The notes beneath the pieces are model-generated. The model was not told the origin of the DNA. It worked only from the letters and a program-made list of their open reading frames with translations, and searched no databases. A stretch of DNA of 64,000 nucleotides, from positions 1 to 64,000 of the forward strand of contig CAKOQD010000001.1 of the NCBI GenBank assembly GCA_934101185.1, written 5' to 3'. A program made the translations under genes and the position numbers. The stretch comes from an uncultured Bacilli bacterium (lineage in GTDB: Bacteria; Bacillota_I; Bacilli_A; RF39; UBA660). Positions 1-10,408 of the stretch are shown piece by piece; the stretch's first letter is position 1, and every line of letters starts with the position of its first letter.

Positions 1-45
1 ATTCAATATAAAATTGAATTAGGGTTTTAAAAGAACGTTCTTTTT
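1..45. terminator. two hairpins downstream of the first surface protein
   Basis: ATTCAAT (1-7) pairs with ATTGAAT (13-19), and AAAAGAACGTTCTTTT (29-44) is a perfect 16-base palindrome followed on the plus strand by further T. They lie just past the end of the minus-strand gene at 85. Neither has a T-run on the minus strand, so termination of that gene is only probable. Confidence 0.4.
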
Positions 46-84
46 ATAAAGTGTCTATTTTTACTTGACTACTTCAATCGGTTC

Positions 85-1512
85 TTAATTAAATCTTTTC
101 TTTAAAATAAGACAACTACCTATACCAACAACTGATATAAACAAAGTAGCAAAACTTATTAAAATATTATCAGCAGTATCAGGATTTTTTACAGTAACAT
201 TCTTAGCAATAATACCATATTCACTCAAATGAGTTGTTTCAAATACAATATATCCGTTTTCTATCTTCGCAGGAATAGTTTCTTTAATTTCACCATTTAA
301 AATATATACAACTTCATACTTATTATATCCCTTTAATTCCTTTGGTAAAGCAATTCTAATCTTCATCTTAGTATTACTAATCTTAACAACTTGATTATTA
401 TTAAGTATATTAATATCTGCTAAAAACTTAACATCTTTATTAGCAAGTTTTTTATCAATCTTAATAGGCTTAATATCTAAAACATAATTATCACTAACCT
501 CTTTACTAAAAGTTATAGACCCATCAGTCTTAGAACTACTAACAACTTCCTTAACCTTACCTGAATTACTCTTCCATGTAGCATATAAAACTAAATTCTT
601 ATAAAAAGTGCCATCTAATAATGTATCTCTTTCTAAATCTTTAGCACTATTCTTATCCCACATTCTCCAATAAACATAAGAATAGTTGGTACCACTACCA
701 TCTTTTTTACTATTCCATCCAGTAAAAGTATAACCATCCCTTACAGGAACATAATTATATATAGCCATATCATCACCAGAAGTAGCACCACCTATATAAT
801 TATATTTACCAATAGTTTTTCCATCAATTGTTCCACCATTAGCATTTAAATTAAGTACATTCGTTGTATCATCAAAAGTATTACTCTTATATAATGCTCT
901 AAGATTAACAGCATCACCATCTTTAAAGAAACTTGAATCAATAGAACTAACTACTTTATTTTTTTCATCAGATCCCCATCCAATAAAAGTATAACCAGAT
1001 CTTACTGCTTTATATTTACTTAAATCCAAAGTCTTAAACTCATCAGATTTATAAGTAAGTCTAATAGACTTCTTTGAAGAAACAGTTCCTCCTATTGCAT
1101 CGATAGTTATATAATAAGTCCCAGTACCTTTCATCACTTCATCAGAAAATTGAGCCCAAACATAATAACCATTTGTATAAGAAACACCATTAAATTCACC
1201 AGAAGAATTAAAATCTGACTTTGGTATTCCATCAGAAATTATTTCACCAAATATATTTTTACCCCATCCAGTAAACTTTTTTCCTTTATAAAAAGGTTCA
1301 ATTCCCTTAGTAAGATCTGATATTGAAGCTTTATCTTCACCTTCATCAAAATCAAACTTTACATATTTAGCATCTTCACCATTGATGTCTCCATCAACGG
1401 TACTAAAAATTATCACATAATTACCGTCATCTTTAATTGTAATTGCATCAACACTAGCCATTCCAATTACACCAAAGAAAATTGCAAATACCGCTAAAAA
1501 TATTTTTTTCAT
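85..1512 (-). CDS. sortase-anchored surface protein with Listeria-Bacteroides (InlB B-type) repeats
   Basis: 475 residues. An N-terminal signal peptide (about 1-23, ending VDA) is followed by at least three InlB B-repeat-like units, seen as KKFTGWGKN (about 78), RSGYTFIGWGSDEKN (about 170) and RDGYTFTGWNSKKDGSGT (about 258). A beta-rich segment follows, then a C-terminal sorting-like signal: NPDTAD (443-448), a membrane helix and the tail KKRFN. B-repeats are usually adhesive or spacer modules on cell-wall proteins; the ligand cannot be predicted. The start has AGGAGG eight bases upstream. The next gene upstream, 1639-5754, ends in the same 33-residue architecture (NPDT-F-D), so the two probably share a sortase. 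A free surface protein held only by its helix is the alternative. Confidence 0.8.
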   Translation of the reverse strand: MKKIFLAVFAIFFGVIGMASVDAITIKDDGNYVIIFSTVDGDINGEDAKYVKFDFDEGEDKASISDLTKGIEPFYKGKKFTGWGKNIFGEIISDGIPKSDFNSSGEFNGVSYTNGYYVWAQFSDEVMKGTGTYYITIDAIGGTVSSKKSIRLTYKSDEFKTLDLSKYKAVRSGYTFIGWGSDEKNKVVSSIDSSFFKDGDAVNLRALYKSNTFDDTTNVLNLNANGGTIDGKTIGKYNYIGGATSGDDMAIYNYVPVRDGYTFTGWNSKKDGSGTNYSYVYWRMWDKNSAKDLERDTLLDGTFYKNLVLYATWKSNSGKVKEVVSSSKTDGSITFSKEVSDNYVLDIKPIKIDKKLANKDVKFLADINILNNNQVVKISNTKMKIRIALPKELKGYNKYEVVYILNGEIKETIPAKIENGYIVFETTHLSEYGIIAKNVTVKNPDTADNILISFATLFISVVGIGSCLILKKRFN

Positions 1513-1638
1513 ATTCTTTTCCTCCTTTTTTTAAGAACAAAATGTCCTCTTAATACTAAGTCTAATACACTAAACAATATAAAACAATACACTTGCCATC
1601 TAAAACAATGTTTTAAATGGTAAGAAAAAGACTTGATA

Positions 1639-4600
1639 TTAATTAAGTCTCTTCTTATAAATCATACATAAAACAAGTCCTATGCAAGATATAATAAAAC
1701 TACAAATATAAACTATACCTTTATCAAATGTATCAGGATTACTATAATTATCCACATACTTAGAAACCACAAACTTAGTACTAGCAGCACCACCATCACT
1801 AAATACAACTTTTAATGTATGCGCTCCTAACGATAAACTATCTACATAATTCTTTTTAAATGTAATAATTGTACTACCACTTTCTGAAGTATAATTATTA
1901 GAATCAACTAACACATTATCAACATATACTTTTCCATCAAACAATCCATAATCTGCATTTATTTTAAACCTTGCTTCATTATTTTTAGTAATAACATACT
2001 TTTGATTAGCACCCTCTACTACATTATAAACTATTTTTTTAACAACTACCTCTAATTTCATATTAGAAGTAATATTTGAAAGTATTAATTTACTATCAAC
2101 CATATCAGAAGTTTTATCAATTCCATTGACCAATACTTTAATCAACCTATAACCAGTATTAGCAGTAACAATAAACTCTTTATCATCTCCATAATTCACT
2201 GATATAGCACCATTCGGAACAACATTAGCACCCTTTACTTCCTTAACAGTCACAATAAATGGTATCTTTTTATAACTTACAACAACTTCTTTTTCTTCAT
2301 TAACAATAAGTTCTAATTTATTACCATCAACATCTGCCTTACTTCCATTTACTAACACCTTATCCACCATATAACCAGTATTTGGAATAAATTCAATTAC
2401 CACTTTACTCCCCTCGATAACATCTATCTTACTTGGAGTAATACTTCCATTACCACCACTAATACCACCATCAACTGAAGTCATTACATCAAATAAATCC
2501 TTTACATCAACATCAATATCAATATCATTTACAACATTATAATTATTAGTATCCTTTGGGGTATATGTTGCTTTATATTTATGCTTTCCAGCATTTAATA
2601 CTAAACTTGGAACATTCCAAGTAAATCCCTCAGGTAACACTACATCACTTAATACTTTTCCTTTTACAGAAGATAAGTTTTTAGGAACAGTATATTTTGG
2701 TGTTGCCTTTATTATAGACCAATCAACAGTAATATCATCAGTTGTTCCATCTTCCCATTCATAATTATTTTTATCTACTAAAGACCAAGTAAAACTGTAA
2801 TTTCCAACTTTTAGAGCTGTTAAATCTCCAGACAATCTTTGAATACCTATAATTTGTCCATAATCATACCCATGAATCTTTCCATCATATTCAAAAGTTG
2901 TTTTTTCTGGAAGATTCTTTTTTATTTGAACCTTTTTTATTTCAAAAGCATAAGTCACACTTCCTACATAATCTGAATTATCCTCTGGAACACTATATGT
3001 CACAGTATAAGTTCCAGCATTTTTTGGAGCATCACCACTATCATAATTTGTAGCCCCTGTCCCTTTATATTTGGTATCTAATAATTTTACATTTCCACCA
3101 TGTATTTCAAGTCTGCCTTCTGGTTTCTTAGCTTTTCCATCATAATTAAATATTTGATTATCCTTTATACCACTGAATGTTACAGTTTCTTTTTCTACAA
3201 CATTTATATAGAATGTTTGTCTTGCTTCAGTATATTCAGGAGTACTATCTCCACCTTCATCTTTTGCTGGAGCAATAACTTCCATTTCTACTTTTCCAGT
3301 TGTAGATCCTGCTGTAAATCCTGTTGTTTCATCAAATGTTCCTGAACTTCCACCTATATATTTAATTTTATAATCAGTTAAATTACAATTTAATAGTTCT
3401 TTAATTTTATCTATTGTTAGAGTTCCACCAACTTTAACATATAAGTTTTCCTCTGCAGTAATTATTTGTGATGATTGTTTTACTTCTAATGTGCCATTTA
3501 CATGAGTACCAAATGTATAATTAGAAGTAATATCTTTTCCATCTCTTGTTACTCTTACATCTTCTACTTTATTAGAAGATGTTCCAACATACATCTGACT
3601 ACCCTTAATATTAGCACTCAATTGATCCCCTGTAAGTAAAACATCATTAGTATAAGTATAATTGTTATTAACCAATTCTTCCCCATCATAACTTTTGGTA
3701 ACACTATTTGCAGTTACAACTATTGGTTTTGTAATTGGCGTAATAAAAAGTTTACCTTTTTCTATTGTTACATTACTATAGCTACCTCTATTTAGTAAAA
3801 CAAAATCAAATATACCATTTTCAACTTCTCCATCAGATACATCCTTGACTTTTCCAGATGGTATTAGTAATAATCTATCTTGTTTTTTATTTGGTAACTC
3901 ATACATCTTAGCATCAGCATCAGGTAAGTATTCAAGTTTTGTGCCTCCATAATATACATCATAGTCATCTTCTTTATGTTCTTTTCCATCATATTCCCAT
4001 GAATTTGATTTAATTACTATCTTAATTTCAGTATCATTTTTGAAAATTTCAAAAGAAACTATCTTTTCTGGAATAATATATTTTTCATTAGCATCATTAG
4101 TTAATTTGAATTTCATTTTATATTTACCTGCTGTTGTTGGGGATCTCCAAGTCCAATAATCACTATCAAGAGAAGCATACCTAATAGCACCATCATTTTT
4201 TGTAAGTGTTGAACCATAATTTATAACTGGCTCCTTTTCATCACCAACACCATAAGTCCAACTATCAATTGAAATATCAAGATCTGTTATTTCTTTTTTA
4301 TCAACTTTCAATGTAACTATTGCAGTATAATCATTATTATTTATATCAGTTACAATTACATTAGCAGTATATTCTCCAACTTTCAATCCCTCTTTAGCTT
4401 TAATCTTAAAACTAGTATTTGTTTCTCCAACAGCAACAGTCGAACTCTTAGGACCCTCAACTACAAAATTAGAACTATCTACTAAAACACTCTTAATTTG
4501 TAAATCCACTGCACCACTATTATATATAGAAATATCCCTTACATCAGTAGCATCTATATACCCAAAAACCTCATTTAAGCTAACATTTTTAACATCAAAA

Positions 4601-5754
4601 CCAACTTTCTTTCTTACAATAATAGAGCGAGTTTTATCATCATCATAACTGTCAACAAATGGCTCAGAAATTAATCGATTTCTATCTGCTACAACTTGCT
4701 TATCATTAATATTATAATATAAAAATTCAGAATCCTCTGGTATTACATTACCTATTAACATTTCTTTTTCAAACTCATTACTTTGGTTACGAGCCATAAC
4801 TGCCATACTTTGACCTGAATACGTATAAAGTTCAATTGTTTCAATACTCAAATCAACTCTTACATTATCATCACTACGTAATAAATAAGTTAAACCACTC
4901 AATGTAGTATTTTTTACAGTTAACTTGTAATCACTCTTTCCCTTAAACACAGTACTAGGTTCCTCTGGTTGTTTCTCTCTTTCTATTTTTACTCCATCAA
5001 CCAAAACAGCAATATTATGCTTTTTAGTCGTATCATTTTCTTGAACAGTAAAGAAATAAAATATCTCATCATTCTTCTTCTTATAAATCTTTCCCGTCTT
5101 TTCCACACTAGAATCAATCATTTTAAAAGTAGCATTATCATGATATGTTAAATTAAATGTTTTATCATTCACTAAAGTCAAAGTATTTCCATTCAAATCC
5201 AACACAGTATCTTTATATATATGCCAATTTAATTCATCATTAACCCCCATATTAATATCAGAATCCAACTTTATTAAATCAAAAGAATCATCAACATTAC
5301 TCTTATTTATTGCATTAACAAAATCAGTAGCACTCGTAACAGAAACATTAGAAAAAGCATTAGGATCCACTACTCTCAAAGTTACATTAGCACTCATAGT
5401 TAACATTGACCAAGTAGTTACTGTTATTTCAGCAGTATACACCCCCGCAGGAAGACCCTCTTTAGCAGAAACATAATAATCACCATAACTATCATAAGCA
5501 GGATAAACATAACCAATAAAAGTACCATTTACACTAAAGATATCATCTCTATTAGTTTCCACTCTCATTATATTCCATGCCTCAGTACCATTATTATGTA
5601 CAATAACATCCCCTCTAGGAACATCGGTATACCCAACATTAACAGTACCTAAATCAACGTCATACAAAACACCAGACTCTAAAGCATCAACACTATCTAT
5701 TCCAATCATGAAAAACATAGCTAACGACAATATTAATACAAAATACTTTTTCAT
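1639..5754 (-). CDS. giant MBG-domain surface protein with NPDTFD sorting signal
   Basis: 1371 residues. Signal peptide at about 1-24. The first 600 residues are beta-sandwich-like, with two related units (GTVNVGYTDVPRGDVIVHNNG near 35, and a second near 400) that resemble choice-of-anchor or abnormal-spindle-type domains. Several MBG-type domains follow, recognised by YDGKEHK, KSYDGEEL, YDGKAKKPEG and YDGKIHGYDY. Near the C-terminus come divergent B-repeats (NGSITPSKIDVIEGSKV, PNTGYMVDKVLVNG, NTGYRLIKVLVNG), then NPDTFD (1339), one membrane helix and KKRLN. It is probably a long stalk-like adhesin. The central part, roughly 2700-4300, loses the A-rich plus-strand bias of the flanks, which suggests that the MBG block was acquired or expanded separately. 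RBS GGGAGG precedes the start. Confidence 0.8.
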   Translation of the reverse strand: MKKYFVLILSLAMFFMIGIDSVDALESGVLYDVDLGTVNVGYTDVPRGDVIVHNNGTEAWNIMRVETNRDDIFSVNGTFIGYVYPAYDSYGDYYVSAKEGLPAGVYTAEITVTTWSMLTMSANVTLRVVDPNAFSNVSVTSATDFVNAINKSNVDDSFDLIKLDSDINMGVNDELNWHIYKDTVLDLNGNTLTLVNDKTFNLTYHDNATFKMIDSSVEKTGKIYKKKNDEIFYFFTVQENDTTKKHNIAVLVDGVKIEREKQPEEPSTVFKGKSDYKLTVKNTTLSGLTYLLRSDDNVRVDLSIETIELYTYSGQSMAVMARNQSNEFEKEMLIGNVIPEDSEFLYYNINDKQVVADRNRLISEPFVDSYDDDKTRSIIVRKKVGFDVKNVSLNEVFGYIDATDVRDISIYNSGAVDLQIKSVLVDSSNFVVEGPKSSTVAVGETNTSFKIKAKEGLKVGEYTANVIVTDINNNDYTAIVTLKVDKKEITDLDISIDSWTYGVGDEKEPVINYGSTLTKNDGAIRYASLDSDYWTWRSPTTAGKYKMKFKLTNDANEKYIIPEKIVSFEIFKNDTEIKIVIKSNSWEYDGKEHKEDDYDVYYGGTKLEYLPDADAKMYELPNKKQDRLLLIPSGKVKDVSDGEVENGIFDFVLLNRGSYSNVTIEKGKLFITPITKPIVVTANSVTKSYDGEELVNNNYTYTNDVLLTGDQLSANIKGSQMYVGTSSNKVEDVRVTRDGKDITSNYTFGTHVNGTLEVKQSSQIITAEENLYVKVGGTLTIDKIKELLNCNLTDYKIKYIGGSSGTFDETTGFTAGSTTGKVEMEVIAPAKDEGGDSTPEYTEARQTFYINVVEKETVTFSGIKDNQIFNYDGKAKKPEGRLEIHGGNVKLLDTKYKGTGATNYDSGDAPKNAGTYTVTYSVPEDNSDYVGSVTYAFEIKKVQIKKNLPEKTTFEYDGKIHGYDYGQIIGIQRLSGDLTALKVGNYSFTWSLVDKNNYEWEDGTTDDITVDWSIIKATPKYTVPKNLSSVKGKVLSDVVLPEGFTWNVPSLVLNAGKHKYKATYTPKDTNNYNVVNDIDIDVDVKDLFDVMTSVDGGISGGNGSITPSKIDVIEGSKVVIEFIPNTGYMVDKVLVNGSKADVDGNKLELIVNEEKEVVVSYKKIPFIVTVKEVKGANVVPNGAISVNYGDDKEFIVTANTGYRLIKVLVNGIDKTSDMVDSKLILSNITSNMKLEVVVKKIVYNVVEGANQKYVITKNNEARFKINADYGLFDGKVYVDNVLVDSNNYTSESGSTIITFKKNYVDSLSLGAHTLKVVFSDGGAASTKFVVSKYVDNYSNPDTFDKGIVYICSFIISCIGLVLCMIYKKRLN

Positions 5755-5764
5755 AATAACCTCC

Positions 5765-6841
5765 CTACTTTTCTATATAACCATACACCCTATCAGCATA
5801 CATCTCATCACTAACACTCTTATATCTTTCACCATCATAATCATCAGTAAAACCATTATATGCTTTATAAATCTCATTAGTCTCTACATCATAAACCCTT
5901 TCATATCCAAGTATAGCATCACTTTGTTTTTGACTCATAATATCATAAGACTTACTCCTACTCTCCCAAGCACTCATATAAGAATCAAACGCCCTTTGAA
6001 TACTAGCATTAAGATCCATTGCCTTCTTAGTTTGTGCATTATTATCATCAATAGTCTTCTTTACATAACCATCACTAAACTCAATAGAATTAACAGACTT
6101 AAGAAGTATATCCTTATAATCTATAAAATCATTCTCATTCGCAGTAACACTCATAATATCATAAACCATATAATATAAAATATCTGAGCCACCTTGATAC
6201 TGATTACCAAAATTAACTATTGAAGCAAGAAACATACCTTCACCCTTCTTCTTATTATTTCCAGTAAAAGTTGCTCTTAGAACTTTACTATCAAGCGCAA
6301 CACTCTTCATCGAAGCATCACTTTTAAACTCTTCAACCTTTTTAAAATCACTATAAACAGGAAACTTAAAATTAGACAAAGTAGCATCAACACTATTCAT
6401 ATACTTACCTATATCATTAAACTTCTTATAAAATCCCTCAGTCGTTGGATTATCTAAAACAACAGCCTCACTAAATACCTTATACCTAGAATCATTCCCA
6501 CTTAATTTATAATAATTACTCCAAAATTTTTTAGCACTATTACTCTTGAGTAATGGTTGTATCTTAATCATTAAAAAAATTGAATTGTTAGAATCATCCG
6601 GATCATAAGCATGAATAGCATAATAAACACCAGTACCAGCACTATCAACCTTATAACCATCTGGAACCTTCATATTAAAAACATCACTCTTATAATCAAC
6701 AAGCTTAAGCTTTGAAGCCTTAGACTCCACTATTTTAACCTTTTCTTTCTTAGATACAATCTTAGAATCATTCTTATAAAAAAATAATCCTCCTAAAACA
6801 AGTATTACAACTACTATAACAATTATATTCTTCTTATTCAT
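5765..6841 (-). CDS. membrane-anchored extracellular protein of unknown function
   Basis: 358 residues from the ATG at 6841, chosen because GGAGG stands nine bases upstream; an upstream in-frame extension to 6976 would overlap the divergent regulator promoter. One N-terminal membrane helix (about 5-24, mostly V/I/L) follows a MNKKN start. There is no lipobox cysteine. The rest (about 30-358) is predicted outside the cell and polar, with no motif that I recognise. It ends only 10 bases before the MBG surface protein and is transcribed toward it, so both may form an operon. No function is assigned. Confidence 0.7.
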   Translation of the reverse strand: MNKKNIIVIVVVILVLGGLFFYKNDSKIVSKKEKVKIVESKASKLKLVDYKSDVFNMKVPDGYKVDSAGTGVYYAIHAYDPDDSNNSIFLMIKIQPLLKSNSAKKFWSNYYKLSGNDSRYKVFSEAVVLDNPTTEGFYKKFNDIGKYMNSVDATLSNFKFPVYSDFKKVEEFKSDASMKSVALDSKVLRATFTGNNKKKGEGMFLASIVNFGNQYQGGSDILYYMVYDIMSVTANENDFIDYKDILLKSVNSIEFSDGYVKKTIDDNNAQTKKAMDLNASIQRAFDSYMSAWESRSKSYDIMSQKQSDAILGYERVYDVETNEIYKAYNGFTDDYDGERYKSVSDEMYADRVYGYIEK

Positions 6842-6977
6842 ATTATACCTCCACATAAATAGTATAGTAATCAAAATAAAATATATCAATAAAATTGCCA
6901 AATAAAACATTGCTTTAAATGACAACTTTATAAGTAAAACAAATAAATATATAGTATAATAAATATAGGTGATCAAA

Positions 6978-8651
6978 ATGGACTTTAAAGATAAATTAAA
7001 TTACTACATAAAAGAACTAAACATAACATCAAAAGAACTATCTAATAAATCAAACATATCAGAATCTGTAATAAGTAGATACAAAAAAGGAGAAAGAACT
7101 CCATTAATAGGCAGTAATCAACTAAATAAATTAATAACTGCTCTAAACAATATTAATATAGAAAAACAAAACCCTATAAAAGAAAACATCAAAATAGAAC
7201 TAGAACAAACTATAGAAGATAAAGATAACTTTAACTATGAAAACCTAGACACCCTTATAAAAGAATTAAACATAAATATAAATAAAATGGCAAAATATAT
7301 AAACTTCGATCAATCACACATTTCAAGAATAAGATATGGAAAATCTAAACCAAGAGATCCAATTAACTTTGCTACAAAAGTAACAAACTACATTATGGAA
7401 AAACATAATACCAAAGAAAATTTAAATACAATAAAAAATCTTATAGGAAATGAAAACGATATAGAAAAAGAAATAATAAATTATTTAACTACAACCAATA
7501 AACAAGATCAAAAAATAATAAACTTCCTAGAAAAGTTCAATGATTTTAACCTAAATGACTATATAAAAGAAATAAAATTTGATGAACTAAAAATACCTAC
7601 CATTCCATTCTATAAAGCCAAAACTAAAAACTATTACGGTCTTGAAGAAATGAAACAAGCAGAACTAGACTTCTTCAAAACAACAGTCCTATCAAAAACA
7701 AAAGAAGATATATTTATGTATAGCAATATGCCTATGGAAGATATGGCAAAAGATTTAGAATTCAGTAAAAAGTGGATGTTTGCCATAGCATGTTGCTTAA
7801 AAAAAGGACTACATCTAAACATAATCCATAATCTAGATAGACCTTATAATGAAATGATGTTAGGACTACAAAGTTGGATTCCTATATATATGACAGGACA
7901 AGTATCACCATACTACTTCAAAAACAATAAAAATAACATCTACAATCAGATCGACTACACATCAAAAGTCGCAGCTTTATCCGGTGAATGTATAAACGGC
8001 TCACATAGACTTGGAAAGTACTATTTAACAACAAACAAAAAAGAAGTAGAATATTACAACCAAAAAACAAACCTTTTATTAAAAAAAGCAAATCCTCTTA
8101 TGGAAATATATAAAGAAGAACAAAAAGAACAATTTAAAAACTTTCTAAAAACATCATATAAAACAAAAGCAAAAAGAACTAGAATCTACTCTAGTCTACC
8201 ATTATTTACTATAGATGATAATACTTTAAAAAATATATTAATAAATAATAAATTAACAAATACTGAAATAAACAAAATAATTAAATATAAACATGAAGAA
8301 GAAAAAACTATAAACGAAATACTAAAAGACAACATAATAAATGACATAATAACTAAATCAAATAGTAATGAAACAATTAACCTATCACTAGAAAACATCT
8401 TTTATAAAGATATAAAATACACATACGAAGACTATTTAAAACACTACGAACAAACTATAAAATATGAACAAAAAAATAAAAATTATAAAGTAACAATCAC
8501 TAATAACAAACCATTCAATAATATTACAATAACCATTCTAGAAAACAACTATGTAATACTTACTAAAAGTAAAAATCCAACTATTCATTTTGTAATAAAA
8601 CATGAAAAACTAGTAAATGCTATAACAAATTACAATCCATTAATAAAGTGA
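6978..8651 (+). CDS. double-HTH (XRE-like) regulator with large unknown C-terminal domain
   Basis: 557 residues from the ATG at 6978, with AGGTGAT directly upstream (a GTG at 6969 would lie inside that site). Two helix-turn-helix segments are visible: about residues 8-40 (LTSKELSNKSNISESVISRYKKG-like) and about 87-115 (MAKYINFDQSHISRIRYGK). Each has the XRE pattern with Ser/Ile in the recognition helix. Residues about 190-557 form a large domain with conserved-looking blocks (MYSNMPMEDMAKD, HLNIIHNLDRPYNEMM, GSHRLGKYYL) that could sense a ligand; I cannot name the family. It is divergent from the gene at 6841 and may regulate it. A TATAAT at 6956-6961 is the likely -10. The stop is TGA, inside the terminator stem. 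Confidence 0.75.
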   Translation: MDFKDKLNYYIKELNITSKELSNKSNISESVISRYKKGERTPLIGSNQLNKLITALNNINIEKQNPIKENIKIELEQTIEDKDNFNYENLDTLIKELNININKMAKYINFDQSHISRIRYGKSKPRDPINFATKVTNYIMEKHNTKENLNTIKNLIGNENDIEKEIINYLTTTNKQDQKIINFLEKFNDFNLNDYIKEIKFDELKIPTIPFYKAKTKNYYGLEEMKQAELDFFKTTVLSKTKEDIFMYSNMPMEDMAKDLEFSKKWMFAIACCLKKGLHLNIIHNLDRPYNEMMLGLQSWIPIYMTGQVSPYYFKNNKNNIYNQIDYTSKVAALSGECINGSHRLGKYYLTTNKKEVEYYNQKTNLLLKKANPLMEIYKEEQKEQFKNFLKTSYKTKAKRTRIYSSLPLFTIDDNTLKNILINNKLTNTEINKIIKYKHEEEKTINEILKDNIINDIITKSNSNETINLSLENIFYKDIKYTYEDYLKHYEQTIKYEQKNKNYKVTITNNKPFNNITITILENNYVILTKSKNPTIHFVIKHEKLVNAITNYNPLIK

Positions 8652-8674
8652 GTTTTAAAAACTTACTTTTTATA
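8646..8674 (+). terminator. intrinsic terminator of the double-HTH regulator
   Basis: AAGTGAGTTT (8646-8655) pairs with AAACTTACTT (8659-8668) with one wobble and runs into TTTTAT. The TGA stop of the regulator lies in the left arm. Confidence 0.75.
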
Positions 8675-8680
8675 TAAAAG

Positions 8681-8702
8681 AAAAAAGACCACCTAAGTGA
8701 TC
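8681..8702 (-). terminator. intrinsic terminator of the MMPL gene
   Basis: Read on the minus strand, GATCAC-TTAG-GTGGTC is followed by TTTTTT. It starts at the last base of the MMPL reading frame. Confidence 0.8.
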
Positions 8703-10408
8703 TATTTAAACAAATTCTTAACTCTATCTATAAAAGTAGTATTATCTTCACTCTTAACTTCAGTCTTTTTATCCTCTTTCTTTTCTTGTTTTTCAACAAC
8801 CATTACAAACTTAGTATTAGTATTAACACTACTATCTTTAACAGATATAGTTTGATAATCTTCTCCTAACTTAACTAATTGTTTTATATTATTTTTATAA
8901 TACATAATATTATCAGTAACACTACTAAGTTTATTTATACCCTGTTTATTAAAAGCACTAATACCAGAATTAAGTTCCTTAAGTCCATTATTCAAATCAT
9001 TTGTACCCTTATTAAACTCATTCATTTTACTATCAAGCAAACTTACTCCTTCTTTTAGCATTGTAGTACCATCATTAATCTTTTTAGAGCCATCTTCTAA
9101 CTTAGTAAGATAAACTTCCAAAGAATTAACAAGTTCATTAACACTAGAACTACTTGAAGTAATAATCACTTTAGCAGTCGTTAAATTAACAACATCATTA
9201 GTTAAAACACTAATAGCTTTAGTATAAACTTCATAATTATTTTCATAATCATACTTAATTTGATACTTAGTCATTCTATCATCATCACTTGATCCTAAAA
9301 TATCATCATAACTAACAGAATCAAGTCCCATACTATCATACTTAGTTTTTAAAGTTTGAGCCTTAATACTAAGACTTTCTATCTCACCTTTTGAAGCATT
9401 TATTTGATTATCAATTGCACTAACTTTACTCAAAACTTCTGGGTCATTTAATTCACTCTTCTTAGAATTAATTGTACTAATTATTTGATTAATACCAGAA
9501 TGTAATTCACTAGTTGATCCTTCAAGTAATTCTAATTTATCTAAAATAGTATCAATCTTTTCCTTAATAAGTAAAGCACTATCATCAATCTTCTTTGAAC
9601 CATCCACTAACTTATTTGAACCTTTTTCAATAGTATTAATTGAACTTTGTAACTTATCAACACTACTACTTAAACTATCCATCTTAGAAAAAATACTTAA
9701 ATCATCTTCTCCAATAACTTTCGGAGTCATAAGAGTATAAATACTATTAAGAACAAAATTATTAGTATCATAACTTATAACAACCTTATCAAGATCATCT
9801 AACTCATCAATATTTAAACTTTCATATAAACCGGGAGTAGAAAGACCTACAATAAAATATTCATTTCCTTTATCAATAACCTTACCATTCAAAACACTAA
9901 TATTATTATTATCTTTATTAGAAATACTAGTAACAGTACTAACTACAAATGGTGTATATAAACTATTACCAGATACAACATGCTTATCTTTATTAGTATA
10001 TTTAATAGTTATTTCAACTCTACCCTTCTTACCGAGTAACTCATCTAAAGAAATACTCTTTCCATCAAGCTTATAAGTAATATCTTCACTTACAGGCAAT
10101 TCATTCTTTGCTGTACCTTGATAAAAAACATCACTATCCAAATTCTTAAAAGTAACTTTATTCTTACTCTTAGTAAAAGGATCATCATTATTTAAATTAA
10201 CTATATTCTCTAAATCAGTATAATCATCAAGAACCTTTTTATTTTCACTATTAATCAAATGTTCATTAACTAATATCTTATTAACACTTCCATCACCTAA
10301 AAGCTTAGCATAAACAGTTTCTTCCCTATCAAGTGCCATAACACTACTAGGAACAAACATAGCTAGTAAAAGTGCACCCATAATTATTTTATTTCCTTTA
10401 TTTTTCAT
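8702..10408 (-). CDS. possible separately initiated second half of the MMPL gene
   Basis: A minus-strand ATG at 10408 is preceded by AAGGAGG at ideal spacing, inside the MMPL frame and without any stop between the halves. The product from here would be 568 residues with its own signal peptide (about 1-24, cleavage near VMA-LD) and a secreted coiled-coil body. The sequence shows the site. Whether the protein is made only as the fusion, only separately, or both ways cannot be told. In related genomes the two parts may be separate genes. Confidence 0.5.
   Translation of the reverse strand: MKNKGNKIIMGALLLAMFVPSSVMALDREETVYAKLLGDGSVNKILVNEHLINSENKKVLDDYTDLENIVNLNNDDPFTKSKNKVTFKNLDSDVFYQGTAKNELPVSEDITYKLDGKSISLDELLGKKGRVEITIKYTNKDKHVVSGNSLYTPFVVSTVTSISNKDNNNISVLNGKVIDKGNEYFIVGLSTPGLYESLNIDELDDLDKVVISYDTNNFVLNSIYTLMTPKVIGEDDLSIFSKMDSLSSSVDKLQSSINTIEKGSNKLVDGSKKIDDSALLIKEKIDTILDKLELLEGSTSELHSGINQIISTINSKKSELNDPEVLSKVSAIDNQINASKGEIESLSIKAQTLKTKYDSMGLDSVSYDDILGSSDDDRMTKYQIKYDYENNYEVYTKAISVLTNDVVNLTTAKVIITSSSSSVNELVNSLEVYLTKLEDGSKKINDGTTMLKEGVSLLDSKMNEFNKGTNDLNNGLKELNSGISAFNKQGINKLSSVTDNIMYYKNNIKQLVKLGEDYQTISVKDSSVNTNTKFVMVVEKQEKKEDKKTEVKSEDNTTFIDRVKNLFK

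Noticed and set aside
5708..6178. A 156-residue plus-strand frame rich in Ile, Leu and Thr
   Set aside because: It is the antisense shadow of the minus-strand genes at 1639-5754 and 5765-6841, without a ribosome site.
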